Shown: one piece after another, positions 54,037 through 62,409 of the stretch
Numbering within the stretch: the stretch's first letter is position 1
Layout of the letters: each line of letters starts with the position of its first letter
NCBI GenBank assembly: GCA_045106765.1
Contig: JBGCFD010000052.1
Span: 1 to 64,000 of the forward strand
Direction of reading: 5' to 3'
DNA: 64,000 nt
Source of the DNA: CAJQQY01 sp045106765
GTDB taxonomy: Bacteria; Bacteroidota; Bacteroidia; Chitinophagales; Saprospiraceae
Program-made: the position numbers and the translations under genes
Notes under the pieces: model-generated
Told to the model about the DNA's origin: nothing
What the model saw: the letters and a program-made list of their open reading frames with translations, nothing else
The model's database searches: none

Positions 54037-54737
54037 TGGTTGGACTTTGGGCAGCATTTACGGTGGGTTTGTTTGGAAGTTTGCATTGCGTAGGAATGTG
54101 TGGACCAATTGCAGCAGCACTACCCTACCCTTCAGAACAGAAAACTCAACTACTTGTAAGTATATTGTTATATAATTCTGGCAGAATCTTGACTTATGGA
54201 TTTTTGGGATTGATCTTTGGATTATTGGGAGCAACTTTTTCGATGGCTGGTTTCCAACAAGTTGTTTCTATTAGTCTTGGAGTATTTTTTTTGTTAGCAG
54301 GAATCTTTTCTTTTAACCTCGAAAAAATATTACTAAAGTGGAATTGGACAAGTAGGATTTTCTTTTTTGTAAAAAGTCAATTGAGTATTTTTTTACAAAA
54401 AAAATCATTGCGGTCACTTTTTTTTATCGGAGTAATGAACGGTTTTTTGCCTTGCGGATTAGTTTACGTTGCACTTGCAGGAGCAATTGCTTCAGGAAGT
54501 ATTTTGGAAGGTATGATGTGGATGATACTATTTGGATTAGGAACAATTCCGTTGATGGCAGTAGCAGGGATTTCTGGAAAATGGGTTAGTATATCTCTAC
54601 GTAATTTTTTCAAAAAAACCTATCCATTTGTATTGATAATATTTGCACTTTTACTAATTGTGAGAGGACTGAATATTGAGATTCCAGAAAATTGGTATTA
54701 TTTAAATAAGATTGGAGAAAAAATAATGTGTCATTAA
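54036..54737 (+). CDS. TauE/SafE family membrane protein of the cbb3 locus
   Basis: 233 residues and six predicted membrane helices. It begins LWAAFTVGLFGSLHCVGMCGPI, with the cysteine pair CVGMC typical of the DsbD-like/YtfJ-type subgroup of this family found behind ccoH, and repeats the pattern at FIGVMNGFLPCGLVYVAL. It has been proposed to move copper or reducing power for oxidase assembly. Last gene of the cbb3 operon; overlaps ccoH by one base. Confidence 0.85.
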   Translation: MVGLWAAFTVGLFGSLHCVGMCGPIAAALPYPSEQKTQLLVSILLYNSGRILTYGFLGLIFGLLGATFSMAGFQQVVSISLGVFFLLAGIFSFNLEKILLKWNWTSRIFFFVKSQLSIFLQKKSLRSLFFIGVMNGFLPCGLVYVALAGAIASGSILEGMMWMILFGLGTIPLMAVAGISGKWVSISLRNFFKKTYPFVLIIFALLLIVRGLNIEIPENWYYLNKIGEKIMCH

Positions 54738-54744
54738 TTTATAG

Positions 54745-54809
54745 TGACAAAAATCACCTTACTCATTGACTAAAGTCATCTTTTTCATTCTTCGAACGCC
54801 TTAATTTTA
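54745..54809 (+). promoter_or_regulatory. FNR-like promoter for the 84-residue membrane protein
   Basis: Boxes TGACAAAAATCA (54745-54756) and TGACTAAAGTCA (54767-54778) are 22 bp apart, with a -7-like TAATTTTA (54802-54809) that places the right box at about -43. Confidence 0.8.
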
Positions 54810-54840
54810 TGGTATCATTTACAAACAAAATAAATATATC

Positions 54841-55095
54841 ATGAAGAATTTAAAAGCCTATAGATTAAGTTTTATTTCAGTTATCTGGAGATTTTATTTG
54901 ATGATGGCAATTGTCATTATCGCTGGTTTTTCTGGATATTGGCTAGCAGGATTATTAGCCCTTCCTATATTTTTATCACTTATGATGGGAATAAAATTTA
55001 AGTTACCAAAAAGAGAATCATCTCTAAAAATCTCGTCATCAAAGAGTGCGCCTTCCCTAAATGTTCCTAAGAATAACTTCCCTAAAGTTGCATAA
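54841..55095 (+). CDS. small hypothetical membrane protein
   Basis: 84 residues with two close membrane helices (WRFYLMMAIVIIAGFSGYW and LAGLLALPIFLSLMMGI) and a basic, serine-rich tail (KRESSLKISSSKSAPS). No family recognised. It has its own two-box FNR-like promoter directly after the cbb3 operon and its own terminator, so it is probably a dedicated, oxygen-linked small protein. Confidence 0.7.
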   Translation: MKNLKAYRLSFISVIWRFYLMMAIVIIAGFSGYWLAGLLALPIFLSLMMGIKFKLPKRESSLKISSSKSAPSLNVPKNNFPKVA

Positions 55096-55126
55096 AATCT
55101 AAAAATAATTTGGAGCATTTATTTTT

Positions 55127-55157
55127 CCCAACTTCAGTTTTAATAACTGGAGTTGGG
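55127..55157 (+). terminator. terminator after the 84-residue gene
   Basis: CCCAACTTCAGTT and AACTGGAGTTGGG form a stem with one mismatch, followed by TTTGTT. Confidence 0.75.
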
Positions 55158-55251
55158 TTTGTTAACATATATAAACAATTGACTTCTAGTAGTTTATAGC
55201 AAAAAAAAGAATTTTGAAATTATTTTCTAAATTCTTTATGATTATACCAAT

Positions 55252-55485
55252 CTATTCTGCATTCATTTTTAAGTCAGCTTTTTTCCAAAATAGTAAATAC
55301 AAATACCGAATCAAAAGCAGACTAAAAATAATAATAAACACTACTAAATTACTTTTGACAAACGTTGGAAAAAATGCTCCCACCACCAATCCAAAAATAG
55401 CTCCATACACTTTTAAAAATCCGTAATCCATCAAAGTAAAATTCGCCAACATTCTTTCGTGCATGATTTTAATTAAATTTTTCAT
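55252..55485 (-). CDS. small hypothetical membrane protein
   Basis: 77 residues from ATG 55485 with two hydrophobic segments (YGAIFGLVVGAFFPTFV and NLVVFIIIFSLLLIRYLYLLF) and basic ends. Its A-rich start context favours this strand over an overlapping plus-strand frame. No family recognised. It lies downstream of the receiver-CRP/FNR gene, on the same strand but beyond a strong hairpin. Confidence 0.6.
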   Translation of the reverse strand: MKNLIKIMHERMLANFTLMDYGFLKVYGAIFGLVVGAFFPTFVKSNLVVFIIIFSLLLIRYLYLLFWKKADLKMNAE

Positions 55486-55517
55486 AATTTTTTTATTTCA
55501 AATTTAAACAAAAAAAA

Positions 55518-55553
55518 ATCCTCACTACGATGACGATAATCAATAGTGAGGAT
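55518..55553 (-). terminator. terminator of the receiver-CRP/FNR gene, with a box in its loop
   Basis: Minus strand: ATCCTCACTA, a 16-base loop, TAGTGAGGAT, then TTTTTTTTT. The loop contains TGACGATAATCA (55531-55542), matching the island's box consensus, so binding here could affect the small gene at 55252-55485. Confidence 0.75.
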
Positions 55554-55582
55554 GATTTTTAGCATCTTGTTTTTTCAGAATG

Positions 55583-56662
55583 CTACCCTTGCAAATCATG
55601 TAACTTTTCCAATTCCAAAATATTAATTACACTATGGTCAATTGATACAAGCCCTTCATTTTTGAAATCTGTCAAGGTACGAATTACACTTTCTTTGGCA
55701 GTTCCAACGATACTTGCCAAGTCTTCTCGTAAGATAGTAACTGAACTTTCACTCTCTAGTTTTCCAGAATCGATTCTCTTCTTTTTGACTAAATCAATTA
55801 ATGCTTCTGCTACTCTTTTCCTAATTGAGTTGTAAGCCAAACTTAATAATTTTTCTTCCTTATCGTGAATATTATTTGCTAACATTTTGATAAATCGAGC
55901 AGCAAAATTCTGATTATAATGAAGCATTTTAAAAAAATCTTCCTTGGGAATAATACTCAAAATGGTGGGTTCGATACATGCTGCAGATGTAGCAAAAACC
56001 GATTCCTCAATCAGCGGTAAGTAGCCTAGAAATTCACCTGACTCGTGAATTCCTGTGATGTATTCTTTTCCCCACTCATTGGTTTTATAAGTCTTTACTT
56101 TTCCTGAAGCAATAAAATACAAACTCTTGGGACGCTCCCCCTCCAGGAATATTTTTTCTTTCTTTTTATATTTTTTAGTTGATCTTTCTTGAGTTAATTT
56201 TTCCAATTCTTGTCGTCCACGAGTTTCATTGATAAATGCAGTTAAGCCTTGTTGGGTGCCATCGAATGCTTTTTTGATTCGTTCACTTTTTTTGATTCTT
56301 CGCTCTATTACATCTAGTAATTCTGACTGGTCAAAAGGTTTGGTGATATAATCATCTGCGCCCAAATTCATTCCTTTTCTGAAATCGCTTCGCTCCGCTT
56401 TAGCAGTCAAAAAAATAAAAGGGATTTCCGCAGTTTTCGGTTTTTTCCCTAAAATATTTAATACGCCGTACCCATCTAATTCGGGCATCATCACATCACA
56501 TAAAATCAAATCAGGAGGATTGGTCATTGCTTGTTGCACACCAATTTTTCCATTTTCGGCGGTGACAGTTTCATAGTTAGAAAGTTCTAAAATTTCTGCC
56601 AAATTTTCTCTAACGTCTAAGTTGTCTTCGATAATTAAAATTTTTTTCATGCTAAAATTCAT
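55583..56662 (-). CDS. receiver domain - CRP/FNR fusion regulator
   Basis: 359 residues (or 355 from the second Met, MKKILIIEDN). Receiver domain (1-125): acidic pair IIEDN, phosphorylated Asp in DLILCDVMMPELDG (Asp 56), Thr/Ala in FLTAKAERS and Lys in DYITKPFDQ. Then a linker helix, a cNMP-type beta barrel (about 155-270, FLEGERPKSLYFIASGKV) and a winged helix (about 275-350). The recognition helix TAKESVIRTL keeps the E-x-x-x-R that contacts TGA half-sites in FNR/CRP. Only two cysteines exist, so it cannot bind an FNR-type iron-sulfur cluster. It is the likely reader of the TGAY-N4-RTCA boxes. Confidence 0.9.
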   Translation of the reverse strand: MNFSMKKILIIEDNLDVRENLAEILELSNYETVTAENGKIGVQQAMTNPPDLILCDVMMPELDGYGVLNILGKKPKTAEIPFIFLTAKAERSDFRKGMNLGADDYITKPFDQSELLDVIERRIKKSERIKKAFDGTQQGLTAFINETRGRQELEKLTQERSTKKYKKKEKIFLEGERPKSLYFIASGKVKTYKTNEWGKEYITGIHESGEFLGYLPLIEESVFATSAACIEPTILSIIPKEDFFKMLHYNQNFAARFIKMLANNIHDKEEKLLSLAYNSIRKRVAEALIDLVKKKRIDSGKLESESSVTILREDLASIVGTAKESVIRTLTDFKNEGLVSIDHSVINILELEKLHDLQG

Positions 56663-56720
56663 TTATAAAAGGTAATCAATTCTGTAGGACAAAGTACTTA
56701 AATTTCATTTCTTAAGTAGG

Positions 56721-56786
56721 TGATAAATATCACTAAAAGGTAATGATCTTTCTCATTTTTTTTAAGTCGAAGTGTTTGCAATTTGC
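56721..56786. promoter_or_regulatory. FNR-like region between the regulator and the USP pair
   Basis: TGATAAATATCA (56721-56732) is exact. TGATCTTTCTCA (56744-56755) is degenerate and 23 bp away. AATTTG near 56781-56786 could be the plus-strand -7 element for the USP gene at 56868. On the minus side the exact box lies about 60-70 bases before the regulator start, so autoregulation is possible. Confidence 0.65.
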
Positions 56787-56867
56787 ACAAGAAGAATAAT
56801 TGATACTTTATTCGTAAAAAAATACAATTTATAAACAACTGATCTTCAGATAATTAAACCAAAAGAT

Positions 56868-57701
56868 ATGAAAAAGATACTTGTACCTACTGACTTTTCT
56901 GCTAATGCAAAATCTTCGTTCGAATATGCATTGAGATTGGCAGATAAAATTAATGCGCTGGTTGAAGTAGTGCATTTCTATCATCCAACAGTTCAGCAAG
57001 TAGATGGTTTTTTGGAGCTTTCAAATGGAAAATTAGAGGAATCGTTGCGAGAAAAAATGTATGATTTTATTGAAAGTTGTTTTGACAAATCCATCGAAGA
57101 AATTCTTTTGGCGGAAATGGTTGCTTATCAATTAGAACTGGGATTTGCTACTGACAAAATTGTAGAATTTTCTAAATCAGGAGAATATGATTTGATTGTG
57201 ATGGGTGCAACTGGTACTACAGGAATCTTTGAAAAAGTTTTTGGAAAAGTATCTTCTCATGTAGCACAATATGCTAAATCTTCGGTGATATTAATTCCTG
57301 CAGGAGTATCTTTTGAACCTATTGAGGAAATTATGTATGCAAGTGAATACGAATCTGTAGATGGAGAAATATTATTTGATGTAGAAAAATTCGCTAAGTA
57401 TTTTGATGCAAATGTTCACCTTGTCCATGTCTATGATGAAGATGAAAAACAGCCTGGGGGTCTCAGTCATTTTTTATTGGAAAAAGCATTTCAAATCAAA
57501 GCACCTTCGCTAAAATTCACCATGGAATCCGTGACAAGCGATTCGGTTGCACATGGGTTGGAAAAATTTGCCGAAGAAAAAGAAATGGATTTGATGGTAT
57601 TGGTGAAACCAAAACGAAAATTTTGGCAACGCTTAATTCATAAAAGTGAAACGAATAGCATTATCATGAATCCGCAGTTACCCATCATGGTGATGCATTA
57701 A
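56868..57701 (+). CDS. two-domain universal stress protein
   Basis: 277 residues, opening KILVPTDFSANAKSSFEYA. The first domain ends MGATGTTGIFEKVFGKVSSH (a lysine where paralogues have the loop serine, GKVSS in place of GSVAS) and VILIPAG. The second domain ends KRKFWQRLIHKSETNSIIM and LPIMVMH. It is 17 bases ahead of the next USP gene, so the two form an operon. Confidence 0.92.
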   Translation: MKKILVPTDFSANAKSSFEYALRLADKINALVEVVHFYHPTVQQVDGFLELSNGKLEESLREKMYDFIESCFDKSIEEILLAEMVAYQLELGFATDKIVEFSKSGEYDLIVMGATGTTGIFEKVFGKVSSHVAQYAKSSVILIPAGVSFEPIEEIMYASEYESVDGEILFDVEKFAKYFDANVHLVHVYDEDEKQPGGLSHFLLEKAFQIKAPSLKFTMESVTSDSVAHGLEKFAEEKEMDLMVLVKPKRKFWQRLIHKSETNSIIMNPQLPIMVMH

Positions 57702-57718
57702 TTAAAAAAAATACGCTT

Positions 57719-58528
57719 ATGAAAAAGATATTAGTACCAACTGATTTTTCTGACAATGCAGACAACGCACTTCGCTACGCTATCAATATTGGAAATTATT
57801 TTGAAGCAGAAATTCAGCTACTCCATACTTATGATGTAAAAAGTACAACAGGTTCATTTAAGTCGGTGAGAGAATATATTAAAGAGGACGTCGAACGAGA
57901 TCTTTCTGACAACTTGCGAAAATTTAAAACTTCCATTCTGGGAAGGACAAAATTACAAGGTCGAGGCATCGAAGGAAATCCTATTGATGTGATTTGTAGT
58001 CTAGCTACTCACGAAAAATTTGATCTTATCGTGATGGGAACGCAAGGAGCAAATGGATTGAAAGGAATTTTTCTAGGAAGTAATACTTCAGGTGTTATGA
58101 AAAAAACCACTACGCCACTACTTGCTGTTCCTAATAATTTTAAATATCGTCCTATCAAGGATATTATCTTTCCAGTTGATTCTGGAATTATAGCTGATGA
58201 AGATGTGCTCAAAATATTCCTTGAAATCGCAACCGCTTATAAATCAAAAATCAAAGTGGTTCATCTTGAAACAGAGAAAGTTGTAGCTGGCTATGACCCC
58301 GGTATAGAATATTTTTTAAAAAGAATTCCGCATTCCTTTCATCGAATATCTGGGTCGAGAGCAGTCAATGAAGTCATCAATGATTTTGTTTATGAGAATA
58401 ATTCGGATATGCTATGCATGATTAGACGAGAGCGGCATTTTTGGGAAAACTTATTTCACAAGAGTGTGACGACTAAAGAGATTTTTGATAGCCCTGTACC
58501 GCTGTTGATTTTGCATAGCCAAGTTTAA
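57719..58528 (+). CDS. two-domain universal stress protein
   Basis: 269 residues, the shortest of the seven. It opens KILVPTDFSDNADNALRYA. The first domain ends MGTQGANGLKGIFLGSNTSG and TPLLAVPNN; the second ends RERHFWENLFHKSVTTKEIF and VPLLILH. It directly follows another USP in one operon and has a terminator after it. Confidence 0.92.
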   Translation: MKKILVPTDFSDNADNALRYAINIGNYFEAEIQLLHTYDVKSTTGSFKSVREYIKEDVERDLSDNLRKFKTSILGRTKLQGRGIEGNPIDVICSLATHEKFDLIVMGTQGANGLKGIFLGSNTSGVMKKTTTPLLAVPNNFKYRPIKDIIFPVDSGIIADEDVLKIFLEIATAYKSKIKVVHLETEKVVAGYDPGIEYFLKRIPHSFHRISGSRAVNEVINDFVYENNSDMLCMIRRERHFWENLFHKSVTTKEIFDSPVPLLILHSQV

Positions 58529-58560
58529 AAATATTTTTCGAGTTGATTTTTGTTGTTTTG

Positions 58561-58592
58561 AATCCTTTATAAATTAAAACTTATAAAGGATT
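58561..58592 (+). terminator. terminator after the USP pair
   Basis: AATCCTTTATAA and TTATAAAGGATT form a 12-bp stem followed by TTTTATTT. Confidence 0.85.
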
Positions 58593-58634
58593 TTTTATTT
58601 ATAAAATACTGACTGTCAGTAACTTACATCTTAA

Positions 58635-58700
58635 TGACGAAAATCACCTTTTCCCCTTGACAATCGTCATATTTAAATTTTCATTTTGCTACTATCTTTG
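58635..58700 (+). promoter_or_regulatory. FNR-like promoter for the unknown lipoprotein and CBS genes
   Basis: Boxes TGACGAAAATCA (58635-58646) and TGACAATCGTCA (58658-58669) are 23 bp apart. The exact -7 element TATCTTTG (58693-58700) puts them at about -63 and -40. This is among the clearest promoters of the island. Confidence 0.85.
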
Positions 58701-58735
58701 AAATATAAATTACAACCGATTAAAAAAATTACTCG

Positions 58736-59509
58736 ATGAGATCTATTTATAAAATATCAGTATTAATTATCATGCTAATTTGTTCAGCAAATTCTTGTGA
58801 ACAAAAGATTTTGGAAGTTGAAAATGTATTGCTACAAGACATGGCAAATTTTGATAAAGCCTTCATCCCTGTGCTTTACTATGTGAGACAAGGAGAGATG
58901 GATAATGCTAAAAAATCTGTTTTTTTTCTAAATCATGCTTGGCAAAAATTTCAAGGAAAATATAAAAATGCACAACCTGAAAATGATAATTGGCAAGAAA
59001 TTTTTCGAATGACGGATGCTTGGTTATCAGATGCTTATTTTTCTATCGAAGCGAGAATGCCACAGGATGCTTATATTTTTTTAGACCATGTTCGATATCA
59101 ATTGATGGAGTTTCGAAGGCAAGAACAACTCAATTATTTTTTGGATAACGTTTGGGAATTTGAAGCTTCCTTGGATTTGGCAGAAGAAGTTGCGGTTGAC
59201 CAAATGTTATGTCTGCTAGATTATGGTGAATTTGAAAAATTGGTAGAAATGGTTAACCAAGATTGGACAAAATTAAATCGTCCAAAAAACATTGCGACTC
59301 TTTTTGAATTGGATGAAGCAAAAATGAAAATTCTAGACAGCAGAAAACAAAAATTGAAATTTACTTTGCTCGAATTTAATCAAGCAGTCGAAGAAGCAGA
59401 GGGAGAAAACTTAGCGATAACTGCCACTTTTTTCAAGCAAGCTTATTTAGATTATCTGGCGTGTTTTGGAGATTTTATTAGTTCCAAACATTATTACGCT
59501 ACGCTTTAA
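58736..59509 (+). CDS. unknown all-helical lipoprotein under an FNR-like promoter
   Basis: 257 residues with a lipoprotein signal (ICSANSC, Cys 21). The mature part looks entirely helical and possibly duplicated: a bundle around FDKAFIPVLYYVRQGEMDNA and HAWQKFQGKYKNAQPENDNW, and a second around LLEFNQAVEEAEGENLAITA and AYLDYLACFGDF. Spacing resembles four-helix bundles such as cytochrome c' but there is no CxxCH. No family recognised. It heads the unit that continues with two CBS genes. Confidence 0.7.
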   Translation: MRSIYKISVLIIMLICSANSCEQKILEVENVLLQDMANFDKAFIPVLYYVRQGEMDNAKKSVFFLNHAWQKFQGKYKNAQPENDNWQEIFRMTDAWLSDAYFSIEARMPQDAYIFLDHVRYQLMEFRRQEQLNYFLDNVWEFEASLDLAEEVAVDQMLCLLDYGEFEKLVEMVNQDWTKLNRPKNIATLFELDEAKMKILDSRKQKLKFTLLEFNQAVEEAEGENLAITATFFKQAYLDYLACFGDFISSKHYYATL

Positions 59510-59594
59510 AATATACCAGACATGGATTGGAGGAGTAGTTTTTTAATATTGAAATTACTCTCTGGTTTTTTCAAAAACAAAAAAATTATAAATA

Positions 59595-60029
59595 ATGAAT
59601 AGTGAAAAAAGCATTCAAGATATTATGACCATTGACTTGGTTGCGGTAAATCCTGAAGATATGTTTTCGGATGTAAAAGCATTGTTTGATAAAAATGATT
59701 TTCATCATTTGTTGGTCGTTGGAGAAAATGAAGAACTATTAGGAATCATCAGTAGAGAAGATTTATGGAGAACTGCTTATCATGTTTCCTTTGTGACAAC
59801 AGGGCAAACTTTTTCAAAAAATTGGTATACCAACTATCAAGTCAAAAACATGATGACCAAAAACCCTATTACGATTGAGCCAGAAGATACGCTCGGTTTG
59901 GCGGCAGATATTTTTTCGTCCAATAAGTTTCGAGCGTTGCCTGTAGTTGATGGAGAGGAATTGGTCGGGATTGTTACCCCTTACGATTTGATGCAATATG
60001 CTTTTAATGATATTTCTTTTTCAGAATAA
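59595..60029 (+). CDS. two-CBS-domain protein
   Basis: 144 residues made of one CBS pair and nothing else. CBS1 is at about 7-60 (IMTIDLVAVNPEDMFSDVK, HHLLVVGENEELLGIISRED) and CBS2 at about 80-140 (MMTKNPITIEPEDTLGLAA, FRALPVVDGEELVGIVTPYD). Stand-alone CBS pairs bind adenine nucleotides and sense energy charge. It is 15 bases before the next CBS gene. Confidence 0.92.
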   Translation: MNSEKSIQDIMTIDLVAVNPEDMFSDVKALFDKNDFHHLLVVGENEELLGIISREDLWRTAYHVSFVTTGQTFSKNWYTNYQVKNMMTKNPITIEPEDTLGLAADIFSSNKFRALPVVDGEELVGIVTPYDLMQYAFNDISFSE

Positions 60030-60044
60030 TAAAACTTAAAAATA

Positions 60045-60491
60045 ATGATTGATACTCCAATTAAAAATGTGATGACAACCGAAGTAATTTGTGTACACCC
60101 TACAGACTTAATGCAAAAAGTGAAAGAGATTTTTGATGTCAATACTTTTCATCATATTCCTGTGATAGATGATGATGAACAATTGATAGGAATACTCAGC
60201 AAGCATGATTTTAATAAAGTGCTGACTACTTTTTCAGTTTTTAAAAACTCTAAAGCAGATGTCGCTAATCGAAAATTTATGATGTCTATGATGGCAAAAG
60301 ATGTGATGACTAAGCAAGTAGCTAAACTAGGACCAGAGCATAAACTTTCCACAGCATTGGGTATTTTTAGAGAAAATATGTTTCATGCCTTGCCTATTAT
60401 AGATGATGAAAATCGAGTAGTTGGAATGCTTTCTACATTTGATTTATTGAACTTTGCCTTCGATGAAAAAAGACTACTTTCAAATACTTAA
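60045..60491 (+). CDS. two-CBS-domain protein
   Basis: 148 residues: CBS1 (about 4-60, NVMTTEVICVHPTDLMQKV, HHIPVIDDDEQLIGILSKHD) and CBS2 (about 85-142, DVMTKQVAKLGPEHKLSTA, FHALPIIDDENRVVGMLSTFD). It differs from its neighbour at 59595 throughout, so the duplication is old. The transcript ends at a strong terminator 40 bases on. Confidence 0.92.
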   Translation: MIDTPIKNVMTTEVICVHPTDLMQKVKEIFDVNTFHHIPVIDDDEQLIGILSKHDFNKVLTTFSVFKNSKADVANRKFMMSMMAKDVMTKQVAKLGPEHKLSTALGIFRENMFHALPIIDDENRVVGMLSTFDLLNFAFDEKRLLSNT

Positions 60492-60530
60492 GTAGTCGTA
60501 CATAATATGGTATTTAGAGTTTAAAAAATA

Positions 60531-60566
60531 AAAAATCCTTTTAAAGTAATTTTAAAAGGATTTTTT
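60531..60566 (+). terminator. terminator after the CBS pair
   Basis: AAAAATCCTTTTAAA and TTTAAAAGGATTTTT form a 15-bp stem with a T tract. The next 190 bases contain no gene I can find. Confidence 0.85.
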
Positions 60567-60764
60567 CTATTGTAAATATATTGTTATGTTAATAAAACAG
60601 GCAGTTCTCGCAAAAAAATTGCCTATCAAATAATATATATCTGACTAATCTGTGAATGTTCGGATATCATCAATTTTCATATTTTTTTCTAATAAATTTC
60701 CAATTTTTTAGAGCATCTAAAAACAAAATATTATTGGTTGTGATTTTCAAAAAAGAAAACATGG

Positions 60765-60828
60765 TGACAAAAATCACCATGTAGATTGAAGAATATCAAT
60801 AACCCGAAAAGAAGTTTTTCTGACCTTG
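60765..60828 (+). promoter_or_regulatory. FNR-like promoter for the USP at 60862
   Basis: TGACAAAAATCA (60765-60776) sits in a wider palindrome ATGGTGAC-AAAA-ATCACCAT. A degenerate TGAAGAATATCA (60787-60798) is 22 bp away. TGACCTTG (60821-60828) is a weak -7 element at the right distance. Confidence 0.7.
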
Positions 60829-60861
60829 TAAGAAATAGTTAAAGAATAAAAAAATCTAAAC

Positions 60862-61722
60862 ATGAAAAATATTTTAGTACCAACAGACTTCTCAGCATGT
60901 GCCAATAACGCTATTGAATTAGGGTTTGCTTTCGCTGAATTTTTTGATGCTAAATTGTATCTATTCTCTTGCGTGGACATTCCCGAAAACTGGGAAAATC
61001 TATCTAAAACTGAACAAGATTTAAAACCAGAATCGCAAGCCATTTTTAATAATGCAAAAGTATTGTTACAAAAATGGGTGAAAAAAGCAGAACGAGGAGG
61101 TGTTGATTTAGTGACTATAATTTCAGGAGGGAATTTTTTAAAAGAGTTAAAAAAACAAGTAGCTGAGACTCAAACTGATTTTGTAGTCATGGGTTCACAT
61201 GGAGCAAGTGGCAAACAAGAATATTTTATTGGTTCTAATACCCAAAAAGCAGTTCGTCGATTACATATTCCTGTATTTGTACTAAAAAATCCTTTGAAAG
61301 AATATGCGTTTAAAAAGGTAGTTTTTGCTTCTAATTTTGATGTTAATGAACAAAAAACATTCTTACGTTTTTTGAATTTTATTAAATGGTTTTCACCCGA
61401 AAAAATTCATCTACTATCTATCAATACTGCAGGTTGGTTTATACAGCCTTCCTTATTGATGAGGGAAGCGATGGAGGATTTCAAGAAATTAGCAAAGGAC
61501 TTTGAATGTGAAACTCATTTCTATCGAGATTTTTCAGTTGATACTGGAATCAGGCATTTTGTCGAAGAAATCGAAGCAGATTTGGTCGTTATTTCGAATC
61601 AAAATCGAAGTCCTTTACGACGAATATTTCAAGGTAGCAATGTGGAAGCATTGGTGAATCATTGTCCGATTCCGGTGCTTAGTTTGGATTTCCAAAAAGT
61701 ACTTGAGGAAGCAGTTGATTAG
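60862..61722 (+). CDS. two-domain universal stress protein
   Basis: 286 residues, opening NILVPTDFSACANNAIELG. The nucleotide loop of the first domain is MGSHGASGKQEYFIGSNTQK, followed by IPVFVLKNP and KEYAFKKVVFAS. The second domain holds DLVVISNQNRSPLRRIFQG and IPVLSLDF. It is the close paralogue of the USP at 37601. It is convergent with a CBS gene across a shared terminator. Confidence 0.92.
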   Translation: MKNILVPTDFSACANNAIELGFAFAEFFDAKLYLFSCVDIPENWENLSKTEQDLKPESQAIFNNAKVLLQKWVKKAERGGVDLVTIISGGNFLKELKKQVAETQTDFVVMGSHGASGKQEYFIGSNTQKAVRRLHIPVFVLKNPLKEYAFKKVVFASNFDVNEQKTFLRFLNFIKWFSPEKIHLLSINTAGWFIQPSLLMREAMEDFKKLAKDFECETHFYRDFSVDTGIRHFVEEIEADLVVISNQNRSPLRRIFQGSNVEALVNHCPIPVLSLDFQKVLEEAVD

Positions 61723-61740
61723 AAAAAATATTTAGAATAA

Positions 61741-61774
61741 AAAAACCAACACTAAATTTAGTGTTGGTTTTTTT
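61741..61774. terminator. bidirectional terminator between convergent genes
   Basis: AAAAACCAACACTAAA and TTTAGTGTTGGTTTTT form a perfect palindromic stem with A/T tracts on both sides. Confidence 0.9.
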
Positions 61775-61795
61775 GATGGAAAAAATCACCCAAAT

Positions 61796-62230
61796 CTATT
61801 TCCCAACAGGCGCATCATAATAAGCAAAAGCCAATAAATCATGAGTAGTAACTATCCCTATCAATACACCATCTTCCATCACAGGAATGGCATGATAAAC
61901 ATTTTCCAACAATAAATTTGCAGCGAAATATATCGAGTCGTCGGGGTTCAAATAGACTGGATTTTTAGTCATCATATCTTTTGCAAGTAGATTGTTATAA
62001 GTCAATCCGGAGTAAGATTTCCCTGTAGTTTCATTTGATAAGCGATAGGTCAATTTTACAAAATCTGACTTACTGATAATTCCTTTTACCATTGCCATAT
62101 TGTCCACTACGGGTAAGTGATGAAATTTATTTCTGTCAAAAATTCTTTTGATTTCAGGAAATCGAGTATTGAGTTTCACTACTATCAAATCGGTGGTCAT
62201 GATATCTTTTAATGTTTTTTCACCTTCCAC
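61796..62230 (-). CDS. two-CBS-domain protein
   Basis: 144 residues: CBS1 (about 7-60, IMTTDLIVVKLNTRFPEIK, HHLPVVDNMAMVKGIISKSD) and CBS2 (about 80-140, MMTKNPVYLNPDDSIYFAA, YHAIPVMEDGVLIGIVTTHD). Its length and layout match the gene at 59595 (both have an intervening TTGKSYSG / TTGQTFSK segment), so these are paralogues. No clear FNR-like box lies upstream. Confidence 0.92.
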   Translation of the reverse strand: MEGEKTLKDIMTTDLIVVKLNTRFPEIKRIFDRNKFHHLPVVDNMAMVKGIISKSDFVKLTYRLSNETTGKSYSGLTYNNLLAKDMMTKNPVYLNPDDSIYFAANLLLENVYHAIPVMEDGVLIGIVTTHDLLAFAYYDAPVGK

Positions 62231-62299
62231 AATTCAATTGTTTTACTTTTTAAAACATTGATAATCAAACACTTATGACTATTTCACTTTTTTTTTAAA

Positions 62300-62336
62300 A
62301 AAAGCCCTTTCAAACCTTGAAGTATGAAAGGACTTT
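62300..62336 (-). terminator. terminator after the USP at 62410
   Basis: Minus strand: AAAAGTCCTTTCA, loop, TGAAAGGGCTTT and a T run; one mismatch in the stem. Confidence 0.75.
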
Positions 62337-62409
62337 TCTTGTTTCCTACAAAAATGTAATTTTACAATTTAAAAATAACAATACATTTACAAATTAGCAC
62401 CACTACACA

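Noticed and set aside
55214..55426. Plus-strand 70-codon frame overlapping the small minus-strand gene
   Set aside because: The minus-strand frame has the better start context and membrane-protein pattern; the plus-strand frame looks like its shadow.
60567..60760. Possible gene between the CBS terminator and the USP promoter
   Set aside because: No frame of useful length or coding character; only A/T-rich sequence.
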